Shown piece by piece: positions 34,604 through 47,298 of a stretch of 64,000 nt of DNA. Both the position numbers and the translations under genes were made by a program. Numbering within the stretch: the first letter of the stretch is position 1; every line of letters begins with the position of its first letter. Origin of the DNA: Vespula vulgaris (Eukaryota; Arthropoda; Insecta; Hymenoptera; Vespidae); NCBI RefSeq assembly GCF_905475345.1, contig NC_066587.1:17310058-17374057 (forward strand). The letters are read 5' to 3'. Below the pieces are notes generated by a model, which worked only from the letters and a program-made list of their open reading frames with translations, had not been told where the DNA came from and did not search any database.

Positions 34604-34778
34604 CCTACTTATACTGCTATTGGGGGACCAATTTCGTGGTTCATTTTCATCTAGCCAACTTTAGTAATAATGATAATATAAAGTCTTTTTCCTTTTCATC
34701 AGAACTGTCGTTATCGTATGCAAGTCGCGAACCTCGTTCGAAAAAATGACTTTACGATAGGCGAAAAATTTTTCTTAC

Positions 34779-34816
34779 CTTCGAGGGTAAAATCATAGTT
34801 TATCTTAAAGTCATAT
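34779..34816 (-). CDS. candidate 38-nt internal microexon
   Basis: The minus strand carries CTATCTCTCTCCCCGTAG as acceptor, preceded by a very long CT tract (GA repeat at 34823-34893). The segment ends CTCGAAG followed by GTAAGAAA, an excellent donor. Only one of three frames is open: one base, 12 codons (YDFKINYDFTLE), one base. Short exons are common in large insect neuronal or muscle genes. Its trailing G is phase-compatible with the leading TC of 18680-18866. The repeat-derived tract makes the acceptor less informative, but the AAG-GTAAGA junction is strong. Confidence 0.38.
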
Positions 34817-34822
34817 CTACGG

Positions 34823-34823
34823 G

Positions 34824-34893
<70 letters not shown>
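34823..34893. repeat. (GA)n repeat
   Basis: GA run of about 34 units with one AAAG interruption. Confidence 0.95.
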
Positions 34894-35378
34894 TATGTGA
34901 CGTTACTACATTTAATGATATATAAAAGAAAATAGATTATATCTTAGTTTCTTTCGTTCGATGGTTAGATAAGAAATATCATAGTTATGACTTTTACGAG
35001 CTACTCGTTCTCTCTCTATCTATCTATCTATCTATCTATGTCTGTTATCTTCTTCGAATTATAACGATTTTCCTTGCTAATATCACGTTAAATACGTTGA
35101 ACGTCTTTACTTTCACAAATTACACACGAAATATTCTACGTGCTTAATCTTACGACCTATATTTCGTATTACCTTATCATATGACGTTGCCATTTCATTT
35201 ATCAGTATTTCAACATCACTGAATCTCGTTAATCATCGTCATCGTGTATTTTTTTTTCTTTTTTCCTTTTTTTCTTTTTCCTACCCTTACTCGTTAATAT
35301 ACTTTCATTATATGTACTTACGTGTAATTACTGTGAATATACATTTACTTCACACGTACACGCACATATATATATAAA

Positions 35379-35383
<5 letters not shown>

Positions 35384-35424
<41 letters not shown>
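35384..35424. repeat. (AT)20 repeat
   Basis: Uninterrupted AT run. Confidence 0.95.
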
Positions 35425-35427
<3 letters not shown>

Positions 35428-36440
35428 CATATAACTCTATTTTTTGCAAATAACGTTGTCGTCTCTTTTCAGATATCGTAATTCACATGTACACACATAC
35501 ACACATATACATACATACAACAATGTACAAATTGTAAATAAACTCCAATGTGCTAGAAGCTAGGTAAATAACTAGATATTAATGCCGGTAAATTCTATTG
35601 ACTCTGTTATTTTGGTTGTTCCGTTCCAGGAAATACGTTCTTGTTGAAAATGTAAACAAAACACATAGTCGAGCGTTCAGCTTCGTCAATGAACTAGGTG
35701 ACTCAGAGTAATACGAGACCTGCTCGAGACAACAAGACTAGCTTTTCTCTGCTGCGAAGTACTTAGGTAATATTACTTTAACGTTGATCATTTGTATAAC
35801 AATTAGAATATATTTCGTTCTTGTATAATCGATCAAATACACACACACATATATATATATATATATACTTTTATTATAAAACAATGAATTTAAAAAATGA
35901 TTAATATATATATCTGAATAAATGATCGTATTTGAGTTTCCATATGGGATAACATTCATTTATTGTTAGTGAAATTCGATTAACCGATATTACTTGGAAT
36001 AAATTTTAAATTATGCAATGTAAATACCGTCGAACTAATGTCCTGCATACTTATATACGCATTTCATTCCGTATCGGTAATGTTTCCCTTTGCTAATGAT
36101 ACTTTAAATACTTACGATATAAGCACGTATTTTGAATATATTATATATACATACAAATTGTATTTTATTATCTAAAGAAGAAAGAATAATTACGTACGTA
36201 CGTATATGCGAATATTATATATTCGATAGTTTTCAATAATATGAAAAACGTTCTACTTTAAAAACAAAACCACAAAAATGATTGATTTCAAGTCATCAAC
36301 AGACAAGCTGGAGGATAGTACGTTTACAATAGCGATCGAAAAAAATACTACGTATGACGTAGGTATGGCGTTTACAAACAAGGAAAATATTCGTCCTATC
36401 AATTTTTTTACGATTTCCCCGGGCTTTGATATCGCGTTAG

Positions 36441-36480
<40 letters not shown>

Positions 36481-37813
36481 GGAGGAAGCAGAAAAAAACG
36501 ACTTTCGTATAACGTAGGTGATGGAAAGAGGGATTGAGGAGAGGGGGGTGTGAGGTGTTGGATAGGGAGGAAGAGGAAGAGGAAGTTACCGAGATTGAAG
36601 CAATGCACGTGAACGTACCAGTCTAGATTTCTCTGAAGTTTCGAATAAAATCCCATTTATAGATACATCCAGCGTCAAATTTGATGTGTCCTGGGAGGAC
36701 GTAACATTTGAACCCGTCATTTATGACCCCGGCCAAATTCTCTACGGCCATCGGCGGCCCTCGCATCTGTCGAGTTTCACAAATTGCTCGTTCCACAGCC
36801 TTGTAGTTCGATGTGTATATGCTTGGCAAACGTCGACGTTGAACACCCACCTACCCCGTTTCATCTACGCATGTCCCAGTATCTCCCATCAGTGTCAATG
36901 TACAATCAGTTCGTTGCTCGTAACTTCTCTAAAGCGTGATCTTCTCTCTCTCTCTCTCTCTCTGTCTGTCTGTCTGTCTGCCTGTCTCTATTTATATATA
37001 TGTGTGTTATTGCTCGAACTGTCGTTATCCCAAATCTAAAGATTTCTTAACACCTACAACAGAACAGTTCGGTGTTCTTGTTGGAAACATTGTTAATTAG
37101 CAAGTTTAGTTCTATTTTACTAGGATGATTCGTCTAATTGAAAACGTCTCGTCTATTTCGTACATCTAAGTATTTTACGTTTGAATGTATCGTAACTTTA
37201 AGTTAGGTATGTATAATATAATGTATAATAAGATGAGAATGAAATATTATAATGAAATTTTATCCGAATGAAATATACTTAATGTGTCGTTAATCAATTA
37301 TTTTCTTTTTATCATTAATAATAATAATTTGTTAGATACGTATGAACTAGCTATTATATATAAATATCTATCTGTACATATATTGTACACATATTTTCTA
37401 CAGGTAGATAGATCCTTAACAAAATTTTATCACTCGTCAATAGCTTTTCATCGCCCATAACGATTCATTAACATCCAAGCACTCCGTCATCATACTCTAT
37501 TAGAAGATACGCGTAGAGAATAAAGCTATGAGAGAGAAAGAGAGAGAATGAGAGAATGAGAGAGTAGCCATTAAACGTCAGCATACTCGTCGGTATCCTC
37601 TCAAATAAAATTACAAACTGGGCGACTTTGATTTAGGGCAAAGCACAAAGAGAGCTAACGGGCTGCTCTTCAGTTCGATGAATAAAAACTCTTCAAAATA
37701 TTTGCCTGTGCGATTTGGGTGTAAGAGATTTAGGGTGAGTTGACAAATCGTGCATGAGTATAAAGGCAACTCCCTCTCTCTCTTTTTCTCTCTCTTTCTC
37801 TCTCTCTTTCTCT

Positions 37814-37847
<34 letters not shown>

Positions 37848-38854
37848 TTATCTATCTCTTTCTCTCTTTTCTCTTTTGCTTTATCTCTCACTATATCCAA
37901 TCACTTTCGGCGAGGCTATCGAACTTTTCCCGCAAATATAATCAGTGTGCGCTTTCAAAACAAGAACGATGTACTACTATAGAAACACGCCTGCATACAG
38001 AGAGATTACCGAATCGCATTGAATAGTAGTTTGGTGTAGGCGCATATTTATTCACACGTATAATAGTGCTAATCAATAATTATCATTAGTCATCGAAGTA
38101 ATTTTCTTTTCTTTTTTTTTTTTTTTTATTCGATTATTCCCGTCGATTAAATTGTTTATTATTTACATATGCATTTATTCGTAAATCCTTGTTATTTTTC
38201 CTTTATTCAGCACGTCGATCGATCACAAATATTTCGGGCGACAGTAGTATATTATTATAATAGTTACCGACTCACTTTATTTAGTCGTATGCAGTACATA
38301 TACATGTACATATATAAAAAAAAAATATATATATATATATATGTATGTATGCATGTATGTATGTAAGTTACGTCTCGTTTCTCAACGGCGGCATAAAGCT
38401 GACGTATACACGAAGGGTCTACCGTAAAAAATATTACTCCCTGTCACGAGATACGTGCCGCAACCTTTCCCTTCTCTTCTCTTCTCTACTACTCATCTTT
38501 TTTTTCTTCCCTCTCTTTCTCTCTTTCTCTCCCTCTTTCACTCCTTCTTCTTCCTCTGCTCTTCTCGTACAGAAGGGGGTGTTACTACCACTACCATAGC
38601 AACATAGAGAACATCATCTCTCCCTCACTCTCTCCCTCACTCTCTCTCTCTCTCTCTCTTTTTCTCTATATTAAACTGTACGACCCGAAAACCGCTGGGA
38701 TCTACAATCTTGTAACTCGTTTCTGCCACCGCATAATAGTATGACCAGTTCGGTGCGGTGTAAGTTAAAGAGGACAGTAGCGTGTAACATCGTGTAAGAG
38801 GTCGCGTTTAAACGAGCAACCACGTAAGTCCACGCCGTTAAGATTTCCGAGATT

Positions 38855-38925
38855 TCATCCTCGTTCTCGTCCTTGTCCTCGTCCTCATCCTTGTCCCTAT
38901 CCTCATCCTCGTTTTCGTTTCCCTC
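38855..38925 (-). repeat. degenerate (GACGAG)n hexanucleotide repeat
   Basis: On the minus strand this reads GAGGAT/GACGAG/GACAAG units, giving an Asp/Glu-rich frame. It resembles the acidic run at 6577-6650 on the plus strand. No good splice site frames it here. Confidence 0.7.
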
Positions 38926-39150
38926 GCACAAGCGTTACCTTTCGTATGCTTGTCGGAGAATCTGACTTTCGAAATTATATATCTAAGTAGTAGGTATCTA
39001 ACTCTCTCGCCTTTTAAATTAGTCTTCCAAGAACAATGAATTTTTAAATGCGATAGAGTTTACATTCAGATTTGGAAGAATCTGAAAAGACCCGTTACAT
39101 TCTTTCCTTTTTCTTTTTTTTTCTTTTTTGTTTTTTTTTACTATTTTTTA

Positions 39151-39452
39151 AGGATATCGAAACACGCCTTTAATAAATTTCTCATCGATCCACTTTCTCG
39201 TATATTATATATTATATTGCACTGTGTTATTCTTATGATTAAATAAAATAATAACAGTAATTCTGACAGATTATATTATATATATATTACGTATATTAAT
39301 TATATAATATATAATATATATATATTTTTTTAAATAATATCAGACACGTCTTTAATTAATTTTTCATCTACCATTTTTCTCTCGTATATTATACTTTATA
39401 TTGTATTATATTTTTCTCATGATTAAGTAAAATAATGATACTAATTGTGATA
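39151..39452 (+). repeat. diverged tandem duplication, two copies
   Basis: About 118 bp at 39151-39268 matches 39335-39452 with many substitutions. Shared landmarks in order are CACG.CTTTAAT.AATTT, CTCGTATATTATA, ATGATTAA.TAAAATAAT and CTAATT-like ends. The period is about 184 bp, with AT-rich filler between. Confidence 0.75.
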
Positions 39453-39725
39453 TATATATATTTCGAATAATGAAGATTTTATGAATTCTTTTTATTTGAT
39501 TTATCTTTTTATTAGTTACTAATCGACGAAAGGTAGTTACCTACCTACCTACATACATACATGTAAGCAGAGAGTAGAACTCGATCGACTTTGGGCGTTA
39601 TCTCGTGACACGTCGTGCGGCGAACTAACTCGTGGATTTACGAGGAGGGCTCGCTAAATCAGCAATTTCACTTCCTTCGACGATTATTCTCTTTAGTTCA
39701 ACAGAGAGAGTTTCGTTACCACGGT

Positions 39726-39788
39726 ACCACCACCTCCACCACCACCACCACCACCACCACCACCATCACCATCACCATCACCATCACC
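39726..39788. repeat. (CAC)n/(CACCAT)n repeat
   Basis: CAC array passing into CACCAT units; it reads as poly-His or poly-Thr, not a supported protein. Confidence 0.9.
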
Positions 39789-41423
39789 AATTCCACTCTA
39801 GCCGTTCGCTCGAACTCGTTCGAAAAGATATATTCAAAGGTGACTTTGTTCCCCGACACGTCCGTTTCCCGTTAAACTTCTACAGTTAACTCGATTATTC
39901 GATCTTCTCTCTATCGACTGTTAGTCGAATTATCGCCGCATTTCGATTTCGTCGGGGAAAGAAAAATTCGCATTTAACTTGGATTAATCACGATCATATT
40001 TTATAATGATCCATTTCGAAACTTTCATTTCTTATAACGACCATAAGAATAATTTTTCTTTTCTTTTCATTTCTCCTTTTCTTTCTATTTTTTTTTTTTT
40101 TTCCTTCGACACATTCAGAATTTTTATTGAGTACTGAATCTAAATTTTAATTATTCCTCATTATTATTCTTTTCGAGAATATAAACTATATATATCGTAT
40201 ACATACATACGTACATACATATATACATATACACATACATTCACATATATAGAAAACGAGATAGAGAGACAGGAAGAGAGAAAGAGAGATACATAAAAAA
40301 ATGAAACGTAACAACATTTAGAGAAAGCACGTGTTAGGTTAATATGACCACGATCGTTCGAAAGGGTCGTTTAAAGTACGATCCGAGTGGGAAATTTCGC
40401 GATGGTATAGAACGCAAAACGCACGCGGAAACGCGGGAGTTAAACGTTCAAGAGAATACCGCAGAAACCAGATGAACGGCTGATGCGTAAGCATTAACGT
40501 CTACCTACCTTCCCTCTCTACCATATAATTTATCTGCCGAATTCCTGGCGAGAGTGGACGTCGCGTTGTAACACGTTAGCCATACCGGACCGGATCTAAA
40601 TTACACGCACGTTACTGTATTAAATTCCAGAACATATGTACGAGCACGTATTCGGATCGTTACGCGAGACATTAAATTCACCTGCGAATCTTTGCGGTCG
40701 TTCAATTCCGCACAAAGAGTCTTCTTTTTACACCCTTTTTTTCCTTCTTTCGTTTTTTTTTTTATTTTTTTTATTTTTATTTCTATTTCTTCTTCTTCTT
40801 CTCTTTTTTCCTCTTTCTTTTTTTTTTATATCGTTATTGCTCTTACTTTTCATCGACTACACTCTGTAATCTTCTACACTCGATTTTTTGAAATCTTAAG
40901 TAATAAAAACTGGGAACATTTGAAGGAAACTTTTAACGTAAAGGATCTCGCAATATATCCTTTTATTTTTTATAGACGAGAATATAATAGATAATAAGGA
41001 CGGATAAAACGTTAAATGTTCCATTATGATTCTTCATTCGATTCGAATTAATATTCAATTAAGTATTATTATATAACTTCAATTTTATTATATTCATCGA
41101 TTTTCATTGAATAATTTCGATGATTAAAACGAGTAACAGTAGGTACCTAGCTATATATACTTTATTACAAGTTTAAAGTTCTCCCTTTCAGTTCTTTTTA
41201 ATTACGAACTAAGAAAGCAAGTTTCTTCTATCCCTTATCGAAGAAATCCCTTTAACGTTCGATCTTTTCGAAAGTTCGACGGACTTCGAACAAGATTTAT
41301 TCCATTTAATAGCGTTGTGCCTTATCCCTTCGAGCGATATCGACTTCGTGCTATCGAGCTTTCGTGTTAATCGAATTTCAGCGAGCCTCGCACACTTTGT
41401 CGCACATATCTATATATAAATGT

Positions 41424-41437
41424 ATATATATATACAT

Positions 41438-41470
<33 letters not shown>
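41424..41470. repeat. imperfect (AT)n repeat
   Basis: AT-rich dinucleotide tract with CATACATA in the middle. Confidence 0.8.
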
Positions 41471-41977
41471 GAGCTATAGATGTATCAAAGTCGGCTTGCA
41501 CGCAATCTGTGCTTCACGTTTCACGCAACGTTATCGCACGGAATGATAATGTATGACTGTAAAGTACGTTAGTTCGGGGGTGCCTACGTGCCAGGACGAT
41601 CCATCACTTTCGTTCACGCAATGAGATAATTAAAGTATCACCAATGATTTTTAATAGTCCGATGAGAATAAGGGATCGACCATTTCTACGAATGTTGGAA
41701 TTCCGTGTCGATCGACCGGAAACAGATAAAATGAAAGAAAAAGAAAGGAAAAGAAAAAATCGACATACCGCGCATATATCATATTTTTGACATTTTAGAA
41801 ATCTTAGAATATCTTAGAAATTTTCAGAAATGCATTAAGAATTTAAGAAATAATTTAATAGATTTATGGATATCGTTCGTGAAAGAGATACTTGTATAGC
41901 AAGTGAGATATTTATTTAAAACGATAACTACTACTACTATAGGTATGTATTTACTTATCAGCTTCTTCAATTTCCAG

Positions 41978-42059
41978 GATCAAAGGATCGCATTGTCGTG
42001 CGGTCAGGTCGGTCGTACGTTGGCCTTCTAATCGCGCCATTAATCGCGAAACCAGTTCG
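41978..42059 (+). CDS. candidate 82-nt internal exon
   Basis: CTTCTTCAATTTCCAG (to 41977) is a textbook acceptor and CAGTTCG then GTAAGC (from 42060) a good donor. The segment is CpG-rich compared with its AT-rich left flank. Two frames are open across it: one gives IKGSHCRAVRSVVRWPSNRA as its first 20 codons, the other SKDRIVVRSGRSYVGLLIAP. The third has a stop. Because two frames are open, the reading frame cannot be chosen and a non-coding exon is just as likely. No family is recognised. Confidence 0.28.
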
Positions 42060-42173
42060 GTAAGCCTGACGAGCACGCTAGACTCTACGTTTCGTGTGAA
42101 CGAGCGAGAATATTTGCAGCTCGTTCGTCAATGTGACTAACCACCTTAACTTAAGTACGTACTTACTTGTTTG

Positions 42174-42207
<34 letters not shown>
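42174..42207 (-). repeat. (TACT)n tetranucleotide repeat
   Basis: About 8-9 perfect units with a looser start at 42159. On the minus strand each unit contains GTAAGT, the consensus 5' splice-site hexamer. Confidence 0.95.
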
Positions 42208-42208
<1 letters not shown>

Positions 42209-44993
42209 TCACTTTCCCTTGAGAATAGTGATTCGTTCGATCTTGGAAACGACGACACTTTCATTTCGTTCGAGATCGTCGAAACGAGTCATGTTTTCGA
42301 TGTTTTCGAATTCGCATCGAATTAAAATCCAATGAAATTTATTCACAAATTTATTTCGTTTTTTTTCATCGTACTTTCATCGATCATTACTGAATATACG
42401 TATATAATGACTCCGGTCGGCCGAGATATAAAATCGGAAAGTAATGATTAAAAAATTGTAAGTAAGAATTATAAGATAATTATTTTATATTAAATAGATA
42501 TATCTCAGAAGGGAATAATTTAAAGGTCCGTAATAATTTTTAAATCGAAAGAATAGAACGAACGAAACGGATGAGGAACGAGGTAAGATGCGATTCTTAA
42601 ACTCCGTGAGGGTTGAAACGAGAGTACTTTCGGAAGAATGAGGACTCATTACGGCGATAATTGTATGGATCAATGAGGAGTTCTACGAGGGACTCTTCGT
42701 GAATGCTTCGCGAACGAATAATAATAAGGTACTAGTAGTAGGATCGAAGAGAAAGTGCGAATAGTTCGAGGTCTCTTAGAATTTATTATTTTCCGATAGA
42801 GTCATCGCATCAAATTTCCAATAAAATTCGAATCGTCCTTTTCCTTCCGTCTGTCCTTTCGTTCTCCCTCACCACCCTCTTCCGCCAACATCGTTGGATA
42901 TTTCTCGTAGTAAATTATTACGTTCTTAAAACGTCGACGTTTCGTACTTGACGTTTAATAATTGTTTATATCGAGAAATTTCTAAATTGCAAGTTAAGAT
43001 ATTTTGTCGAGAAAAGAAAAGAAAAGAAAGAAAAAATAAAAGAATAGGAACATCGATAAAAAAACTCCAATTTCATTTTCATCTTCCGTGAGTTTATCAT
43101 TGCGTTCGAGAGAAGAATTATGGGATCAAAATTGTTATACGATGATAAAAAATCTTGGCGGAACTTTAAAATTGATAAAATATATATTTCTAAAAATACA
43201 TTATATGGCGAGACCATATGTGATCGTTGGGCATTCGACGTTCGAGCTCGATGCGTTTAGTTACGTCGAATCCATCGTGAATTTAATCGAAGCCTTCCAT
43301 TACGACTTTTATATTTTTAACCTTTTTATTTTTAACGTGCGATAGGGTACGCGGAGTAAGAGGGAAGGGAAGGAGAATGGTAGGGAGGGAGAGAGGTATA
43401 TGTACGTACCAATATATCTTTTTACCATCGTTTCTACCTCGTGCAAAGTTACTCGATCGAAATTGTATTTCTCGTGGAGCCGGTACGCTTGCATTGTCGT
43501 AAAGTGAAATGAAAAAACGTTTCTAGCGTACATATAATAAAAATAAGGGGAACTGTTTTTTGTTGGCTTGTATATAGATAGATATATACGAATAGGTACG
43601 TACGTATGTATGTACATACACGTCTATGTATCGATGCGATACACATAAAAACGTTATTCGAATCATTCTAAAACTCAGCAAAAGAGTTTGAAAACAGTAT
43701 TAAACTCTTCAACTATTTTCGATAATTTTCTAAAGTCCTATAGAAAATACCGTATATCGTGTAACAGGATCGATAGTGTTGTTCGATGGTAATAAGAGCC
43801 GCGTTGTACCGTATAAAACGTCATGAATTATCGTAAGGGCATTCGGTTGCACGCTAAAGCTATGCGGTAATATGGAACAATGTAAATAATGGATAATGCA
43901 CATTTAATTGCATCTGTGCAAGGGAATTATATCGAGCGTGTACGTAGAAAGAGGGAGAGAGAGAGAGAGAGAGGGAGAGAGAGAGAGATAAAATGCTTTT
44001 TCCTGTTTACTTTTTATGTCAGCGCCCACGTTATTTGGATAATAACGCGAGAGAGTAGAACTAACGTCGGGCATTGATATCATACGAGCACAATACACAT
44101 ATTCATACAAACAAATATACACACACACATACAGATATGTATACACGAAGATAGAATCACATTCAAATTCGTACGTCCATCCATTCGTCGTCGTGTGCCC
44201 CTTCGTTGTAAACCTTTCGCGCTTTGCATCGCGAAAATAACGCAAAGCTGAATAATAATATCCGATGTTCGCGCGAAAGAACGGACGTTTCTCTTGCCTT
44301 TGTTCCTTTCTGTCCGTTCGTTGCCTTTAAATATGGCCTCACGTACGTACGTACATAACGTACGTATGTAGATATATATATATATATATTGTGTACATAC
44401 GTAGGGTACACACATTGTGTATCAGAGATCGCGCGAGAAAATTCAATTCCTCCGTATGTTCAACATCGCTCCGATTGTTATTGCGCTCTTCGCGTAATTA
44501 TAAAACACAACGAGAATAGAAATATCCCGGAGAAAAGGAGAATGGAGTCCGGAGAGATAGGGGAGGATGGATGAAGCAGAAATGATTTACGAAAGATGAT
44601 CAATCGATAAAGGGAAAAATACATCAAAGAACGAGAGGATATTTATATCTTATTGATTATCGTCTTATTGATATCTTTTTTATTTTTTTCATTATATTTT
44701 TCTTCTTTCTTTCTTTCTTTCTTTCTCTCGGAAAATATTTCTTTTTCTTTATTGCGAATCGAACTCTTCGAAATGATATCAAAAAAAAAAAAAAAGAAAA
44801 AGAAGAAATAAAACAAAGATAAATAAATAAGTAAATAAAGAAAGAAAAAAAACGTGAAATTTATATATTCGATTTTTGTTGGAATTTAATTTGATTTACT
44901 AAGTGAACAATTGCAATTTTCGATCGCAACGTTCTACATTTTATCGCAGAATTGTCGTTCTCGGAAGAATGGCGAAAAGTGGAAAGGAGAATG

Positions 44994-45024
<31 letters not shown>

Positions 45025-45048
45025 AGGAAACGGAAAAGGGAGAAAACG

Positions 45049-45057
<9 letters not shown>

Positions 45058-45105
<48 letters not shown>
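45058..45105. repeat. (AT)24 repeat
   Basis: Uninterrupted AT run between two GA runs (44999-45024 and 45135-45154). Confidence 0.95.
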
Positions 45106-45108
<3 letters not shown>

Positions 45109-45279
45109 GTAGAGTCCAAGCGTCTCTCGTAAGAGAGAGAGAGAGAGAGAGAGAAAGGACGTTGCCGGTGTGACGGCGGAATATCGGAAAACGATTATGA
45201 CATAACTCATAGCGTCGATAAAATTTAATTACGCTTTATATAATTTACCAGAGAAGAGGAAAAGAGAAAGAAAGAAAGC

Positions 45280-45319
<40 letters not shown>

Positions 45320-45738
45320 GTGAGTAGGGTGCAAGTTAATGTTAGCTTTGGTAAGATCGCCCAGTTGAGAGACTATTTATGATATCATTTTTGCAGACAC
45401 TGAAAACATCGAATGATTTAAGTCGACTATATTGTATATATGTATGTACGTATGTATATATGTGTGCAAGTGTACGAGTATATGTGTACGTACGTGAGAA
45501 ATGTAACAGCGTATCATCGAATCGTATTCCACCGTAGTACCTTATTCAGTGAATTTTGCCGTTGTTACATATTATATTGGAGATAAGAAACCTTTTAGAT
45601 TGAGAGAACTTTTGCGAACATGTGACCAGTGAATGTGACTAGGTAGAGCTTCAACGCAATAATACAGACGGTTTGCTTATATATTGAAATCGTGCTTTTA
45701 CGTTTGGCAGACATTGAATTTTGTGGTAACCTTTTCAC

Positions 45739-45771
<33 letters not shown>

Positions 45772-47241
45772 AAGAGAGAATAGACAGACAGAGAAAAAGG
45801 TAAAAGTACGATGTCATTATTTCGGAACACCAAGAATTTTCCTCAGAATTTTTCCTAGAATTTCACTCTCTTCCTTCGTTGTCTTGAAATTAAAGAATAA
45901 AAAAAAAGAACTAATAAAAAATAAAAGAAGAAAAGAGAGGACGAACAATGAAAATTTAATTTAAAAAGAAAAAAGAAAAATAAATTTCAGTATCAATCCA
46001 ATCCGTGATTTCGATTACACAGAGCCGAGCTAACGTTTGACATAATAAAACGATCGAATTTCATGTTTTCAATGGCGATACCATGCTTTATTTGTTAGCT
46101 TCGATACACATTATTTTACGAGATTTTTCAATGAAAACGCGGATTGATAATATTTGTTAAATGTGGGGGCAGTCCTACAGTTCAGCGATGGTAGACGGGA
46201 AAAATGTTTCCGATCGTTATTTGTTGATCGGATGTAGGTTTGTTCGACTGGATTTTAAACGAGAGAAGGACCATAGGATTCGTCGAATATCGATCTCTCG
46301 AAACGTCGACGGAAGTTCTATTGCTCTGTCTCTGTCTCACTATCTCTATCTCTCGAGCTATTGTTCCTATACGGAAGACAGTACCCTTAGGTCCGGATAA
46401 TGTATCTTCGTTGCTAATTGTCGGCCCGTGAGTACGAACGGATTGAATTCAGTCGAGAAGATAGAAGGATATCTTAAATTTATATCTTACCGTCCGGTAG
46501 ATTAGAAACTAACCGTAAGGAAATTCTATAAGAGCTCGATTTGACATAGAAATTTGACGTATGTATAAGTGGAGTACTTAGATATCTAGCGAACGCACTT
46601 CAACGAATAGAACAACTCTCTTGGATTTGAATAGTCAACGATGTAACCATAATCTGAATTAATTCATACACGAAACTGTTATCTCGTTAACGAGACTAAA
46701 ATCTTGGTATTATTTGCTCGTAGCGACCCATTGTTTCCCTTACTATGTTAATTCACGTAATCTTATAAACCGCAGAAGAGATAGTTACTTACTTACTTAG
46801 ATATGTACGTAGATATCTAAATAAGATAACGCACTTATCTGTCGCAGTAAACTTACTTATTTGCGTTTGATGACACTTTTTACGAATTCTACAAACGAAT
46901 CTTAAAATCACCGTGAAATCGAAATGACTTTCTCGAGTTTCTCGAGTTTTGAAAAGGGATTATCGTTAAAGGACCGCATGTCTCATTTTGAAGAGAATCT
47001 TCGATAAATGACGGGGCCATAAATATGAAGAATACGCGAAGAACGTAGGGAAATATGTTGGAAGGGTGAGGACTATATAAGGGACAGGGAAATATATACG
47101 GTATATATACAGAAGCAACCGTATAACCTGCATGCATGCCACAAACGATTACTTTACATCGATCCATGCAAAGTGAGTGAGTGAGAGATAGAGAAGACAG
47201 AGACGGAGAATCGTCCTCGTCGTATCCCTAGCGTACATCCT

Positions 47242-47298
47242 CGAGATAGCTTAACACATTCGCGAGATGTATACGAGATAGCTTAACACATCTGCGAG
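47242..47298 (+). repeat. two-copy direct repeat, 32-bp period
   Basis: CGAGATAGCTTAACACAT occurs at 47242-47259 and again at 47274-47291, each followed by a near-identical (T/C)(C/T)GCGAG. Confidence 0.9.

Larger units (their letters stand above)
31737..34778. other. AT-richer non-coding stretch
   Basis: No supported gene. It contains short AT/TG repeats (32080-32100, 32945-32980), an ATT run (32681-32699), the AT-GTAT repeat at 33867, the AAT repeat at 34255 and a (CT)28 run. An acceptor-like CGTTTCTCTTTCCAG ends at 33781 but no donor follows. Confidence 0.45.
34817..41977. other. AT-rich non-coding stretch
   Basis: No supported gene. It holds (GA)n and (AT)n runs, a GA run at 36446-36473, CT-TGTC repeats at 36939-36985, degenerate CT at 37770-37860, a diverged tandem duplication at 39151-39452 and a CAC array. 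The GC-richer piece at 36660-36850 has open frames on both strands and may be a conserved non-coding element. A plus-strand acceptor-like TCTTCTCGTACAG ends at about 38571 with no donor. Confidence 0.45.

Noticed and set aside
36623..36850. Minus-strand frame containing AVERAICETRQMRGPPMAVE
   Set aside because: It reads well and is repeat-free, but there is no pyrimidine tract before it and no donor after it, and the plus strand is open too. A conserved non-coding element fits as well.
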